Source of the DNA: Bacteroidales bacterium GP1
GTDB taxonomy: Bacteria; Bacteroidota; Bacteroidia; Bacteroidales; Muribaculaceae
Length of the DNA: 5,678 bases
Assembly (NCBI GenBank): GCA_001701105.1
Contig: DAAI01000057.1
Coordinates: forward strand, 4,867 to 10,544
Direction: 5' to 3'
The notes below the pieces were generated by a model. It did not search any database, was not told the DNA's origin, and worked only from the letters and a program-made list of their open reading frames with translations. The position numbers were made by a program, and so were the translations under genes. This document shows positions 1 to 5,678 of the stretch, in pieces. How positions within the stretch are numbered: position 1 is the stretch's first letter; each line of letters starts with the position of its first letter.

Positions 1-13
1 TTTATTAATTTTG
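1..13 (+). promoter_or_regulatory. Possible rightward Bacteroidetes -7 box
   Basis: TAATTTTG at 6-13, inside TTATTAATTTTGC, is identical to the -7 region of the leftward promoter at 4686-4693, including the preceding TTAT. The matching -33 TTTG would lie outside the window, and no rightward gene follows: the transcript would run antisense to the sorting-domain remnant and the flippase. It may be chance in AT-rich DNA. Confidence 0.25.
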
Positions 14-105
14 CAGCCGAAACCGCATTGTTTAACTAATTAGAGATATCTGACTATTATATCTTTAGCTTTTCAGAAATATCTGATTTACTTTATAATC
101 GAATC
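1..105. other. AT-rich non-coding tail with short repeats and weak hairpins
   Basis: No gene is supported here. ATATCTGA occurs twice in direct orientation (46-53 and 79-86, 33 bases apart), and ATATCT occurs again at 59-64. In a rightward RNA, 41-49 could pair with 59-67 (9 pairs including one G-U, 9-base loop), and TCAGA (73-77) pairs with TCTGA (82-86). These could form a weak two-way transcription end for the leftward operon, but neither stem is GC-rich nor followed by a clean U-run. Confidence 0.35.
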
Positions 106-249
106 TTATCTTACGATCACTTTGGCCGTTGAGCGTCCGGCTCTCACGACGTAGACACCTGCAGGCACATTTACGGTGTTGAGATCGGCAGCGTTGCCCT
201 TGGCAACAACCTTGCCGTCGGCCGTGGTGTATGCAAGCAACGGCGCATC
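106..249 (-). pseudogene. Orphan C-terminal sorting-domain remnant (type IX secretion style), start-less
   Basis: Read leftward, this 47-codon open frame ends in a TAA (106-108) and begins directly after an in-frame TAA (250-252), with another in-frame TAA six bases further upstream (256-258). There is no ATG. The peptide opens DAPLLAYTTADGKVVAKG, continues through VPAGVYVVRAG and ends AKVIVR. This is the classic second half of the C-terminal beta-sandwich domain of Bacteroidetes secreted proteins (pattern: hydrophobic strand, xxGxxVxxG, then LPAGVYIVRxxGKxxKVVVK and stop). Full domains are usually about 70-80 residues, so the first 25-35 residues and the whole cargo protein are missing. The frame differs from that of the flippase, so this is not a flippase extension. 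It is most likely a scar of a deleted or recombined secreted-protein gene. Family identity is a judgement from the motif; absence of a start codon is seen directly. Confidence 0.72.
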
Positions 250-277
250 TTATGTTTAGAACAGGCAATGGGAGTCG

Positions 278-1726
278 CTATTCGGCGTCCGGGCGAATGG
301 GGAGGCGGAAGATACGCAGAAAGACCCAATATGAAGGGAAGGCCACAAGAATTGCCGCGAGCAAGTGAAGAAGGCCCTGCACCCGGATGGATATGGTCTC
401 AAACGATGGTATAGCCCACTGGATTCCGGCCATGGCGAGGATTGCAAGCGCAAGCGCGGCAAGAGCCGTAAGAAAATAGGGAAGGTTATCGGCGAGCAGC
501 CGTAATGGACTATAGCCTATCGCCCTCCATATGATTAAAAGGGTGATGGCGAATGTTATCATGGATGCGCCAAACTGGCCCCAAACAAGGATTGTAAGCG
601 ATTTCGACCATATAGTCACCAATAGAGCCACTATAATGAGGGCATCCTTTATAACTTCAACCGTAAACAGGCGTTTGCCATATCCCAGCGCAAGAAGATA
701 GTTGGAGAGCAAGGAGATAAGCACGACAAATACTCCCCGGAGGGCGAGAATCCGGAACAATGGAATGGCTGCATCCCATTTATCGCCAAAAAGGAGATGG
801 AAGATGGGGGCGCCTAAGATAGCAAGGCCGGGCAAGGAGGCATAAAGGATGAGCGACGTAAACTTATTAATAGTCCCCATGCATTTCTTGTAGGCCGATA
901 TATCGTCTTGATATTTAGATAATACCGGGATGAAGGATGCTGTAAGCACCTGAGAGATCGATGCTGAACCCATTTTCGACCATTTGTCGGCCTGGGTGTA
1001 TACTCCGAGCGAAGTAAGGCTGTAATAAGCTCCGATAATGAAAGAATAGATGTATAGAAAGAAAGTATTTAGGGCGGAAGAAGAAAAAACGCTTACTGCC
1101 AGTCGCCACATCGATTTAAGAGAGGCGATGGAAAACGGAGCTTTCGGCCACCAATGCCCTGTGGCCCAAAGCCAAGCGGATTTCACAGCCGCGAGCGTCA
1201 CCGACTGCCATACCAGCGCCCAAGCCCCGAATCCGGTGAAGGCAAGGACGATGCCGACGCACCCTCCGAGAGTGAGCCCCGCGATATTGGCCACAGCCAC
1301 CATCTTTACGTTCATCTGCTTCATCAGTTTCACTGTCTGCACCATCCCCAAAGCGTTGAAAATGAATGTGAGGAACATCACTTTCGATAATGGAATCAAC
1401 CGGCGGTCGCCTTGAAACACGTCGGCAATCAGCGGAGCGCAGAAGTAGAGGATGGCATAGATGAAGATGCTGACCGCTACATTAAACCAAAAGATAGTGG
1501 AATAATCACGCTCGGTAGGTTCTTTTTTCTGAAGCACGGCCGAGCCGAAGCCCGAATCTACAAACAGCGTGGCAAAAGCCTGAAACACAAGCAACGCCCC
1601 CACAAGGCCAAAGTCCTCTTTTGATAGAATATTTGCCAGCACAATCCCCACAAGAGCATATAGCACCTGCGATGAAAGACGGTCGATCGTATTCCATTTG
1701 AGGGTATGGGTAGTCTTAGAGGCCAT
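278..1726 (-). CDS. Wzx-type oligosaccharide flippase (MOP superfamily, PST/WzxC-like)
   Basis: This 482-residue protein is almost wholly hydrophobic, with roughly 12-14 predicted membrane segments, the usual size for polysaccharide flippases. Members move lipid-linked sugar units across the inner membrane for surface polysaccharide or LPS O-antigen assembly. The N-terminus follows the family layout: WNTIDRLSSQ, a helix to about residue 32, ILSKEDFGLVGAL (33-45), FVDSGFGSAVLQKKEPTERD (55-74), then STIFWFNVAVSI. A second characteristic block is SFIIGAYYSLTSLGVYTQAD (228-247), followed by FIPVLSKYQDD (265-275). The start is the ATG at 1724-1726, 23 bases after the dus stop; no Shine-Dalgarno is visible. 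It is last in the run and probably depends on the upstream promoter. No glycosyltransferases or polymerase are visible nearby, so its substrate cannot be inferred. Substrates other than O-units (teichuronic acid-like, exopolysaccharide) are possible. Confidence 0.9.
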   Translation of the reverse strand: MASKTTHTLKWNTIDRLSSQVLYALVGIVLANILSKEDFGLVGALLVFQAFATLFVDSGFGSAVLQKKEPTERDYSTIFWFNVAVSIFIYAILYFCAPLIADVFQGDRRLIPLSKVMFLTFIFNALGMVQTVKLMKQMNVKMVAVANIAGLTLGGCVGIVLAFTGFGAWALVWQSVTLAAVKSAWLWATGHWWPKAPFSIASLKSMWRLAVSVFSSSALNTFFLYIYSFIIGAYYSLTSLGVYTQADKWSKMGSASISQVLTASFIPVLSKYQDDISAYKKCMGTINKFTSLILYASLPGLAILGAPIFHLLFGDKWDAAIPLFRILALRGVFVVLISLLSNYLLALGYGKRLFTVEVIKDALIIVALLVTIWSKSLTILVWGQFGASMITFAITLLIIWRAIGYSPLRLLADNLPYFLTALAALALAILAMAGIQWAIPSFETISIRVQGLLHLLAAILVAFPSYWVFLRIFRLPIRPDAE

Positions 1727-1749
1727 AGGGGGAGAAGATAATCAGGATT

Positions 1750-2748
1750 TTATTGATCTTCAGCGACAGGGATGAGGAATCGCTGGCTGATCTCATCGAG
1801 CAGGCTAAGGAGTTCATCCATCTTCTCAATCCGGAGCATCCTGATGCGAGTCTGGCGAAAGTCGGGAAGCCCTTTGAACAGCGGGCTGGCCGCGAGATGC
1901 CGCCGGATATGAAGAATCCCCCGGTATTCATCGATGCGGTCGACAGATTCCGTGATTTGTCGCTTGAGAAGGTCAAGTTTTTCCGTGACTGGAAGAGGAG
2001 TGTAGCTCCCCGTGTCGAGCATTTGCCTTACATCATGAAAAATCCAGGGTGCTCCGAAAGAGGCCCGTCCGATCATCACGGCATCCACGCCATAGTTGTC
2101 GAAAGCGTTCTTCGCCAGCTCCGGCGAGGTTATGTCGCCATTCCCAATCACCGGGATTTCCATACGAGGATCGGCCTTAAGTCGGCCAATCAGGGTCCAG
2201 TCGGCTTGCCCTGTATACATCTGCGAGCGGGTGCGCCCGTGCACGGCAAGAGCCTTTATCCCGCAATCCTGCAAGGCAGGGCCGAGGTCGGTAATAATTT
2301 TATTCTCGCAATCCCAGCCGAGGCGGGTCTTGGCTGTAACCGGAAGCGAAACGGCGTTAACAACACGGCGCGTGATGTCGAGCATCTTCGGGATGTCCCT
2401 TAGCATACCGGCACCTGCCCCCTTAGCTGCCACTTTTTTAACAGGGCAGCCGAAATTGAGGTCGATAATGTCGGGGCCGGCTTGCTCCACGATCTTTGCG
2501 GCATCTACCATAGCCTCCGGATCGCGTCCATAGATCTGAATGGCTACGGGCCTCTCCGCATCATTGATATTCAGCTTCCGGGTGGTGGATTTAATATCGC
2601 GCACCAGAGCTTCCGCAGATACAAATTCGGTATACACCAAGGCTGCCCCCTGCTCCCGGCATATCAGCCGGAAGGAAGGGTCGGTCACATCCTCCATTGG
2701 AGCGAGGAGTATCGGACGCTCGCCGAGATCAATGTCTGCAATTTTCAT
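1750..2748 (-). CDS. dusB: tRNA-dihydrouridine synthase, DusB-like
   Basis: This 332-residue flavoprotein would reduce a uridine in tRNA to dihydrouridine with FMN and NADPH. The N-terminal TIM barrel is complete. It shows LAPMEDVTDPSFR (15-27) as the FMN-binding opening, YTEFVSAEAL (39-48), DLNFGCPVKKV (96-106) with the expected catalytic cysteine C101, and GAGAGML (110-116). It continues with VTAKTRLGWD (137-146), AVHGRTRSQMYTG (168-180), VIGNGDI (200-206) and VMIGRASFGAPWIF (224-237). The C-terminal helical tRNA-binding domain follows from about 250. Length and motifs fit DusB. Which uridine is modified cannot be read from sequence; U17 is the E. coli DusB site, and Bacteroidales enzymes may differ. 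The ATG (2746-2748) overlaps the M16 TGA as ATGA, implying translational coupling. A dusA/dusC-type assignment is less likely given the DusB-like active-site block. Confidence 0.93.
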   Translation of the reverse strand: MKIADIDLGERPILLAPMEDVTDPSFRLICREQGAALVYTEFVSAEALVRDIKSTTRKLNINDAERPVAIQIYGRDPEAMVDAAKIVEQAGPDIIDLNFGCPVKKVAAKGAGAGMLRDIPKMLDITRRVVNAVSLPVTAKTRLGWDCENKIITDLGPALQDCGIKALAVHGRTRSQMYTGQADWTLIGRLKADPRMEIPVIGNGDITSPELAKNAFDNYGVDAVMIGRASFGAPWIFHDVRQMLDTGSYTPLPVTEKLDLLKRQITESVDRIDEYRGILHIRRHLAASPLFKGLPDFRQTRIRMLRIEKMDELLSLLDEISQRFLIPVAEDQ

Positions 2749-3956
2749 GTCAGAGTGAGTCGTGATAGAGGTTGGGATGCTACGAGGCGCGCGGCATCGA
2801 GCAGGCTCTCGGGAGTGACTTGGCGCACGGCTTCAATGGTGTTGTCAAGAGTGTAGACTTTATCGTAGAGGAGCAGAGTGCGCCCGAGAGCCATCGCATC
2901 GTTCTCGCGGTTGTCGGCCAGCACGGAAAGTTGACCGCAATACTGCGAGCGCACTTTATCGAAAGCCCGCGGCGAAAGGGGACCTTGCGCGAGACGGTCG
3001 ATCTGTTCTTTCACGAGCCTCTCGCAACGCTTCACTGTCGATCGGTCGGATCCGAAATAGACATAGAAGGTACCGCAATCGGAGAATGTCACCACATTTG
3101 ATTCAATGGAATATACCAATCCTCTGCGCTCGCGTATCTGCTGGCACAAGAGGGAATTTAGCGCAGGGCCTCCGAGAATGTTATTAAAGAGCATTAGCGC
3201 ATGGCGCAGAGGAGTATCCCGGCCGGGAATACGGCACCCGATGATGGTATTGGCCTGCGAGTGGTCGCGGTGGCGTTCTTCCATGAATTGCGGAACTATC
3301 GACGGAGCCAGGCGGTTCATAACGGGTTTTGGAAAATTAAGGTCGCCGAAATGCTTCTCGATTCTGCGCAATGCACGAACGGGGTCGGCATCCACGCAGT
3401 AAAGAGCCATATTGGAAGGCACATAATATTTCTCGAGAAAGGCTCGTGCCATCGGTCCGGTAAGAGTCCTTACTGATTCGGTGGAGCCGAGAATGTTGTG
3501 CGCCATAGAGCTTTGGTCATAAAGCAATTCATCGAACTCATCGAATACCGAGTCTGAAGGACTGTCGGCATACGAATGGATTTCCTCGATAATGATGTCA
3601 CGCTCACGCTCTGTTTCCGCGGGAGGGAAAACCGAATTTTTAATGAGGTCGGCAATCAGCTCGAGGGCGCGGTCGGTATGTCCGGCGGGGGCTATCGTAT
3701 ATACGAGAGTGAGTTCCTTAGTAGTATACGCATTCAATTCTCCTCCTACGGATTCCATTCTGTTAGAGATATGCCAAGCTTTACGCCGCCGGGTTCCCTT
3801 GAATATGGTATGTTCGAGGAAATGGGCAAGGCCATGCGCCCCCCTGGGGTCGTCGCGGCTCCCGGCATTGACAGCAAGCCCGATGTATGACACCGGGCCA
3901 GCAGCGTCTGCGGCAACTACGCGCAGACCGTTATCTAAAATATGAGTGTGGATCAC
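2745..3956 (-). CDS. M16 family zinc metallopeptidase (processing-peptidase-like)
   Basis: This 403-residue peptidase has the inverted zinc motif HFLEH at residues 45-49, inside GLAHFLEHTIFKGT. The expected downstream metal-ligand glutamate lies in RERDIIIEEIHSY, with E125 best placed. The C-terminal half carries the substrate-cleft arginine/tyrosine block, RERRGLVYSIESN, near 315-327. Both halves of the usual clam-shell fold are therefore present and the enzyme should be active. The length is typical of the single-unit M16B group (about 400-430). No signal peptide is visible: the protein opens directly with the first beta strand, HILDNGLRVV, so a cytoplasmic location is likely. The start is a GTG at 3954-3956 that overlaps the TPR gene TGA (GTGA). 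No later start preserves the first strand. Family members degrade small peptides or process precursors; the natural substrate is unknown here. Confidence 0.92.
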   Translation of the reverse strand: MIHTHILDNGLRVVAADAAGPVSYIGLAVNAGSRDDPRGAHGLAHFLEHTIFKGTRRRKAWHISNRMESVGGELNAYTTKELTLVYTIAPAGHTDRALELIADLIKNSVFPPAETERERDIIIEEIHSYADSPSDSVFDEFDELLYDQSSMAHNILGSTESVRTLTGPMARAFLEKYYVPSNMALYCVDADPVRALRRIEKHFGDLNFPKPVMNRLAPSIVPQFMEERHRDHSQANTIIGCRIPGRDTPLRHALMLFNNILGGPALNSLLCQQIRERRGLVYSIESNVVTFSDCGTFYVYFGSDRSTVKRCERLVKEQIDRLAQGPLSPRAFDKVRSQYCGQLSVLADNRENDAMALGRTLLLYDKVYTLDNTIEAVRQVTPESLLDAARLVASQPLSRLTLT

Positions 3957-4633
3957 TTGTTGAGGCGGGCGTTCTCGCGCTCAATATATGCTTCTATCGA
4001 AAGGCCGTTCCCGAGCTGGAAGTTAGGATATTCTTCCTGGATTGTGTTATAGCATCCGAGAGCATCGGCATATTTCTTCTGAGCGTCATATACATTAGCC
4101 ATCTTCAGAAGAGTGCGCGGAACGATCTGCGGATTTTTGTCGGCCTTCTTGATTGCTTTCTTATAAGCGTCGATGGCTTTGTTGTAATCTTTAAGATTCA
4201 CATAGCAGTCGCCTTTAAGAACGAGGGCATTTGAAGCGAGGATAGGCTCTGAAGTGGAAAATTTCTCAAGCTGCTCTGCGGCCTCTTTGTATTTTCCTTG
4301 CACATAGAATGATTCTGCCGACGACAGGGCTGCGAGCTTGCCGGCATCGGTGCCCCCGAACTCCTCTGAGATCTTTTTATATTGGCCGGCGGCCACAGAG
4401 TCATTTCCCATAGCAGTCAGCTGGACTTCATTATAGGCCTCGAAAGCACGATTGAGCCGAGGATTGCGATATATGAACAGATAGCTTAGTACGAATGCGG
4501 CCACTATGGCCACACCACCTACTATCCAGAAAATCACTTTCTTGTTCTGAGCGATTTTTTCGCTCGCGCTGCCGAGGTTGGCGTTCAGTTTGTCGAGGGT
4601 CGTTTCCTCTTGTTCTTTGCGATTATTTGCCAT
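3953..4633 (-). CDS. Membrane-anchored tetratricopeptide repeat protein
   Basis: This is a 226-residue protein with a short charged N-terminus (1-32, rich in K, E and N) and one membrane segment at about 33-55 (VIFWIVGGVAIVAAFVLSYL). A helical-repeat region fills the rest. At least three TPR-like units are visible, around 98-131 (SFYVQGKYKEAAEQLEKF), 135-168 (KGDCYVNLKDYNKAIDAYKK) and 172-205 (MANVYDAQKKYADALGCYN), each with the G/A-Y-A pattern. The architecture resembles the YfgM-like single-pass TPR proteins of Gram-negative bacteria, which work as scaffolds near the Sec translocon; orthology is not shown. If it inserts like YfgM the repeats would be periplasmic, but charges flank the segment on both sides, so orientation is not settled. 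The ATG at 4631-4633 follows an A-rich stretch without a Shine-Dalgarno, as is common in Bacteroidetes. It is the first gene after the promoter at 4686-4717. Confidence 0.88.
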   Translation of the reverse strand: MANNRKEQEETTLDKLNANLGSASEKIAQNKKVIFWIVGGVAIVAAFVLSYLFIYRNPRLNRAFEAYNEVQLTAMGNDSVAAGQYKKISEEFGGTDAGKLAALSSAESFYVQGKYKEAAEQLEKFSTSEPILASNALVLKGDCYVNLKDYNKAIDAYKKAIKKADKNPQIVPRTLLKMANVYDAQKKYADALGCYNTIQEEYPNFQLGNGLSIEAYIERENARLNK

Positions 4634-4660
4634 TGTTTTCTAATGAGTTTCACTTTAAGA

Positions 4661-4679
4661 CAACACCGCCGGGGCGTTG
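4661..4679 (-). promoter_or_regulatory. GC-rich leader hairpin in the TPR-operon 5' UTR
   Basis: In the leftward RNA this 19-base stretch folds as CAACGCC-CCGGC-GGUGUUG: a 7-pair stem (one G-U) with a 5-base loop. It sits in an otherwise AT-rich leader, immediately after the position where the promoter at 4686-4717 predicts the transcript to start, and 27 bases before the ATG. The pairing needs the G-U wobble, so it is perfect only in the leftward transcript. It could protect the mRNA 5' end or affect translation; this is inference. Confidence 0.4.
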
Positions 4680-4685
4680 AACACG

Positions 4686-4717
4686 CAAAATTAATAAAAA
4701 AGTTTGCAACTTGCAAA
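4686..4717 (-). promoter_or_regulatory. Bacteroidetes-type promoter for the TPR-M16-dus-flippase operon
   Basis: Leftward, TTTG (4717-4714) is followed after exactly 20 bases by TAATTTTG (4693-4686). This matches the Bacteroidetes primary sigma factor consensus TTTG-N19-21-TAnnTTTG in full. Transcription would start near 4680, leaving a leader of about 45-50 bases before the TPR ATG. No other match of this quality was noticed in the gaps. Confidence 0.75.
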
Positions 4718-4720
4718 GTT
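4700..4720 (-). promoter_or_regulatory. 21-bp dyad overlapping the -33 box; possible operator or weak terminator
   Basis: The core TTTGCAA-G-TTGCAAA is a perfect inverted repeat around a central G. The symmetry extends to 21 bp with one mismatched pair. It covers the promoter's -33 TTTG and, in the leftward direction, runs straight into TTTTTT. It could therefore be a regulator site controlling the TPR operon, or a weak intrinsic terminator for the lipid kinase whose stop lies 53 bases upstream, or both. The stem has few GC pairs, so terminator strength would be low. Confidence 0.4.
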
Positions 4721-4772
4721 CGCGGCTAAAATCGTGGAATATATGTGCAAAAAGGGAATATAAGAAAGGGTA

Positions 4773-5678
4773 TTATTTGGGATGAGGGCGGTGGAAGATG
4801 GTCCGCCATCCCTGCCGGATATGAAACCACAGGTCGAAATGCATCGAGCGCAGAGGAGTGATTACGGGGTGGAATCGCTTCTTGTCGGGGTCGAGGAATA
4901 TGTTAAGTCGGCCCGGATGACATTTCACCCTTATCTCTTCCGGCATTTCCACGGGGTCTCCGTCGAGATGCGCCGGCCCGGGGACGCGCCGGATGGTGGC
5001 ATCGGCCACTCGGAAAGTCTGCACCAGCACGTTGCGGTTAATATGGCCGGTGAAAAGCTCCACTCCCAGCAGAGGGCGTGTAAGAGGATTTCCGGCATGA
5101 ATGATAGTAATATCGAGAAGGCCGTCGCGAATCGAGGCATCCGGAGCAATATAGGCATTGTTGCCATATTGCGATGCATTGCACACTGCAATAAGGAAGG
5201 CCTTTACATTCAGCGGGCGTCCGGCGATGGAGATCTCGTAGTCGGTGGGCTTGAATTTTAGATATTCATGGATTGCCGACCGGACATATGTGGTAAGACC
5301 TCTCCGCGATTGCGTGGCAAATGCTTCTGATACGGCGGCATCGAATCCAAGTCCGAAAGTGCAGAAGAAGGGCTTGTCGTTGGCCGAACCGTAATCACAC
5401 GGTTGCGGATAATCGGCGGTTATGATCCGGATGGCATTATCAATGTCGATTGAAAGCCCGAGGTGCCTCGCCAGGCCATTGCCGGAGCCGCAAGGGATGA
5501 TTCCCAAAATAGTAGGCGAATCGCGAAGTTCGCGGGCCACTTCGTTGACCGTCCCGTCGCCGCCGGCGGCCAGAATCGCATAATAGTGCTTTTCCACGGC
5601 CTCGCGTGCAAGCACGGCGCAATGGCCGGCATATTCCGAGTGACGTACGTCGATCGATATGTCGGGTCGGTTAAGCCG
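4773..5678 (-). CDS. Diacylglycerol kinase / YegS-type lipid kinase, 5' end outside window
   Basis: 301 residues are visible and the frame is open to the right edge, so the true start lies beyond the window; a GTG at 5613-5615 is internal. Counting from the window edge, the kinase signature GGDGTVNEVA is at 39-48. The second nucleotide-site block CGSGNGLARHLG, which corresponds to the family's GTGNDFAR loop, is at 63-74. GFDAAVSEAF (111-120) and YIAPDASIRDGLLDI (176-190) follow. The family's DGE motif appears as HLDGDPVEM (237-245). Such enzymes phosphorylate diacylglycerol or related lipids with ATP at the inner face of the membrane. The missing N-terminus should be about 20-30 residues including the usual NPxSG strand. 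After the last core strand (GRLNIFLDP) there is a tail of about 35 residues rich in H, R, K and aromatics, longer than in minimal family members, that may touch the membrane. Substrate (diacylglycerol, sphingoid base or other) is unknown. Confidence 0.9.
   Translation of the reverse strand, partial: RLNRPDISIDVRHSEYAGHCAVLAREAVEKHYYAILAAGGDGTVNEVARELRDSPTILGIIPCGSGNGLARHLGLSIDIDNAIRIITADYPQPCDYGSANDKPFFCTFGLGFDAAVSEAFATQSRRGLTTYVRSAIHEYLKFKPTDYEISIAGRPLNVKAFLIAVCNASQYGNNAYIAPDASIRDGLLDITIIHAGNPLTRPLLGVELFTGHINRNVLVQTFRVADATIRRVPGPAHLDGDPVEMPEEIRVKCHPGRLNIFLDPDKKRFHPVITPLRSMHFDLWFHIRQGWRTIFHRPHPK

Noticed and set aside
106..249. The remnant as a complete small gene starting at an internal TTG or GTG
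   Set aside because: No initiation context is visible, and starting inside the beta-sandwich would give an unstable piece of a known domain. A scar is simpler.
65..268. 67-codon minus-strand frame covering the sorting-domain remnant
   Set aside because: Its translation is cysteine- and arginine-rich noise. The neighbouring frame (249-106) gives the recognisable sorting-domain motif.
65..280. Read-through of the flippase TAG into the following open frame
   Set aside because: The frame stays open after the TAG at 278-280, but it is not the frame that encodes the sorting domain and the peptide looks random, so a fusion is not supported.
1753..2403. 216-codon open frame on the plus strand opposite dus
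   Set aside because: It lies wholly inside the complementary strand of a gene with intact Dus motifs, and its translation shows no domain pattern. It is a shadow produced by codon bias.
4703..4734. Mirror-image rightward promoter: TTTG at 4703-4706 with TAAAATCG 20 bases later
   Set aside because: The -33 match is a by-product of the dyad, the -7 matches only part of TAnnTTTG, and no rightward gene follows.
4782..5261. 159-codon plus-strand frame opposite the lipid kinase
   Set aside because: It is antisense to conserved kinase motifs, has no recognisable domain and no promoter in front of it.
1..5678. CRISPR arrays, tRNA or rRNA genes, insertion sequences, toxin-antitoxin or defence genes
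   Set aside because: No regularly spaced repeats, cloverleaf or rRNA motifs, transposase motifs or paired terminal repeats were seen. Nearly the whole window is covered by five ordinary protein genes.

Overview
The window looks like chromosomal DNA of a Bacteroidales bacterium, possibly of the Muribaculaceae/S24-7 type (inference). Three things point that way. Upstream of the tetratricopeptide gene there is a Bacteroidetes-type promoter, TTTG-N20-TAATTTTG. The starts lack clear Shine-Dalgarno sequences. At the left end there is a fragment of the C-terminal sorting domain that Bacteroidetes secreted proteins carry (type IX secretion style). Base composition is moderate in the genes and clearly AT-rich in the two short gaps. 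All genes read leftward (minus strand).

Right to left, in the direction of transcription: (1) 5678-4773, a diacylglycerol-kinase/YegS-type lipid kinase whose first residues lie beyond the right edge. (2) A 139-base gap, 4634-4772, holding a promoter, a near-perfect dyad overlapping its -33 box, and a GC-rich leader hairpin close to the predicted transcript start. (3) A tight four-gene run: a membrane-anchored tetratricopeptide-repeat (TPR) protein (4633-3953), an M16 zinc peptidase (3956-2745), a DusB-like tRNA-dihydrouridine synthase (2748-1750) and a Wzx-type polysaccharide flippase (1726-278). The first two junctions are 4-base stop/start overlaps (GTGA and ATGA) and the third is a 23-base gap, so one transcript with translational coupling is likely. 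(4) 28 bases after the flippase stop, a start-less 47-codon remnant of a sorting domain (249-106), followed by an AT-rich non-coding tail (105-1) with small repeats, two weak hairpins and a possible rightward -7 promoter box.

Functionally the operon is mixed: an envelope-anchored TPR protein, a peptidase, a tRNA-modifying enzyme and a glycan flippase. The lipid kinase, TPR protein and flippase all act at or in the membrane. The flippase has no visible glycosyltransferase neighbours, which is unusual. I see no mobile element, CRISPR array, tRNA or rRNA, and no clear new defence or biosynthetic system. The parts most worth a second look are the orphan sorting-domain scar and the compact regulatory region at 4660-4720.
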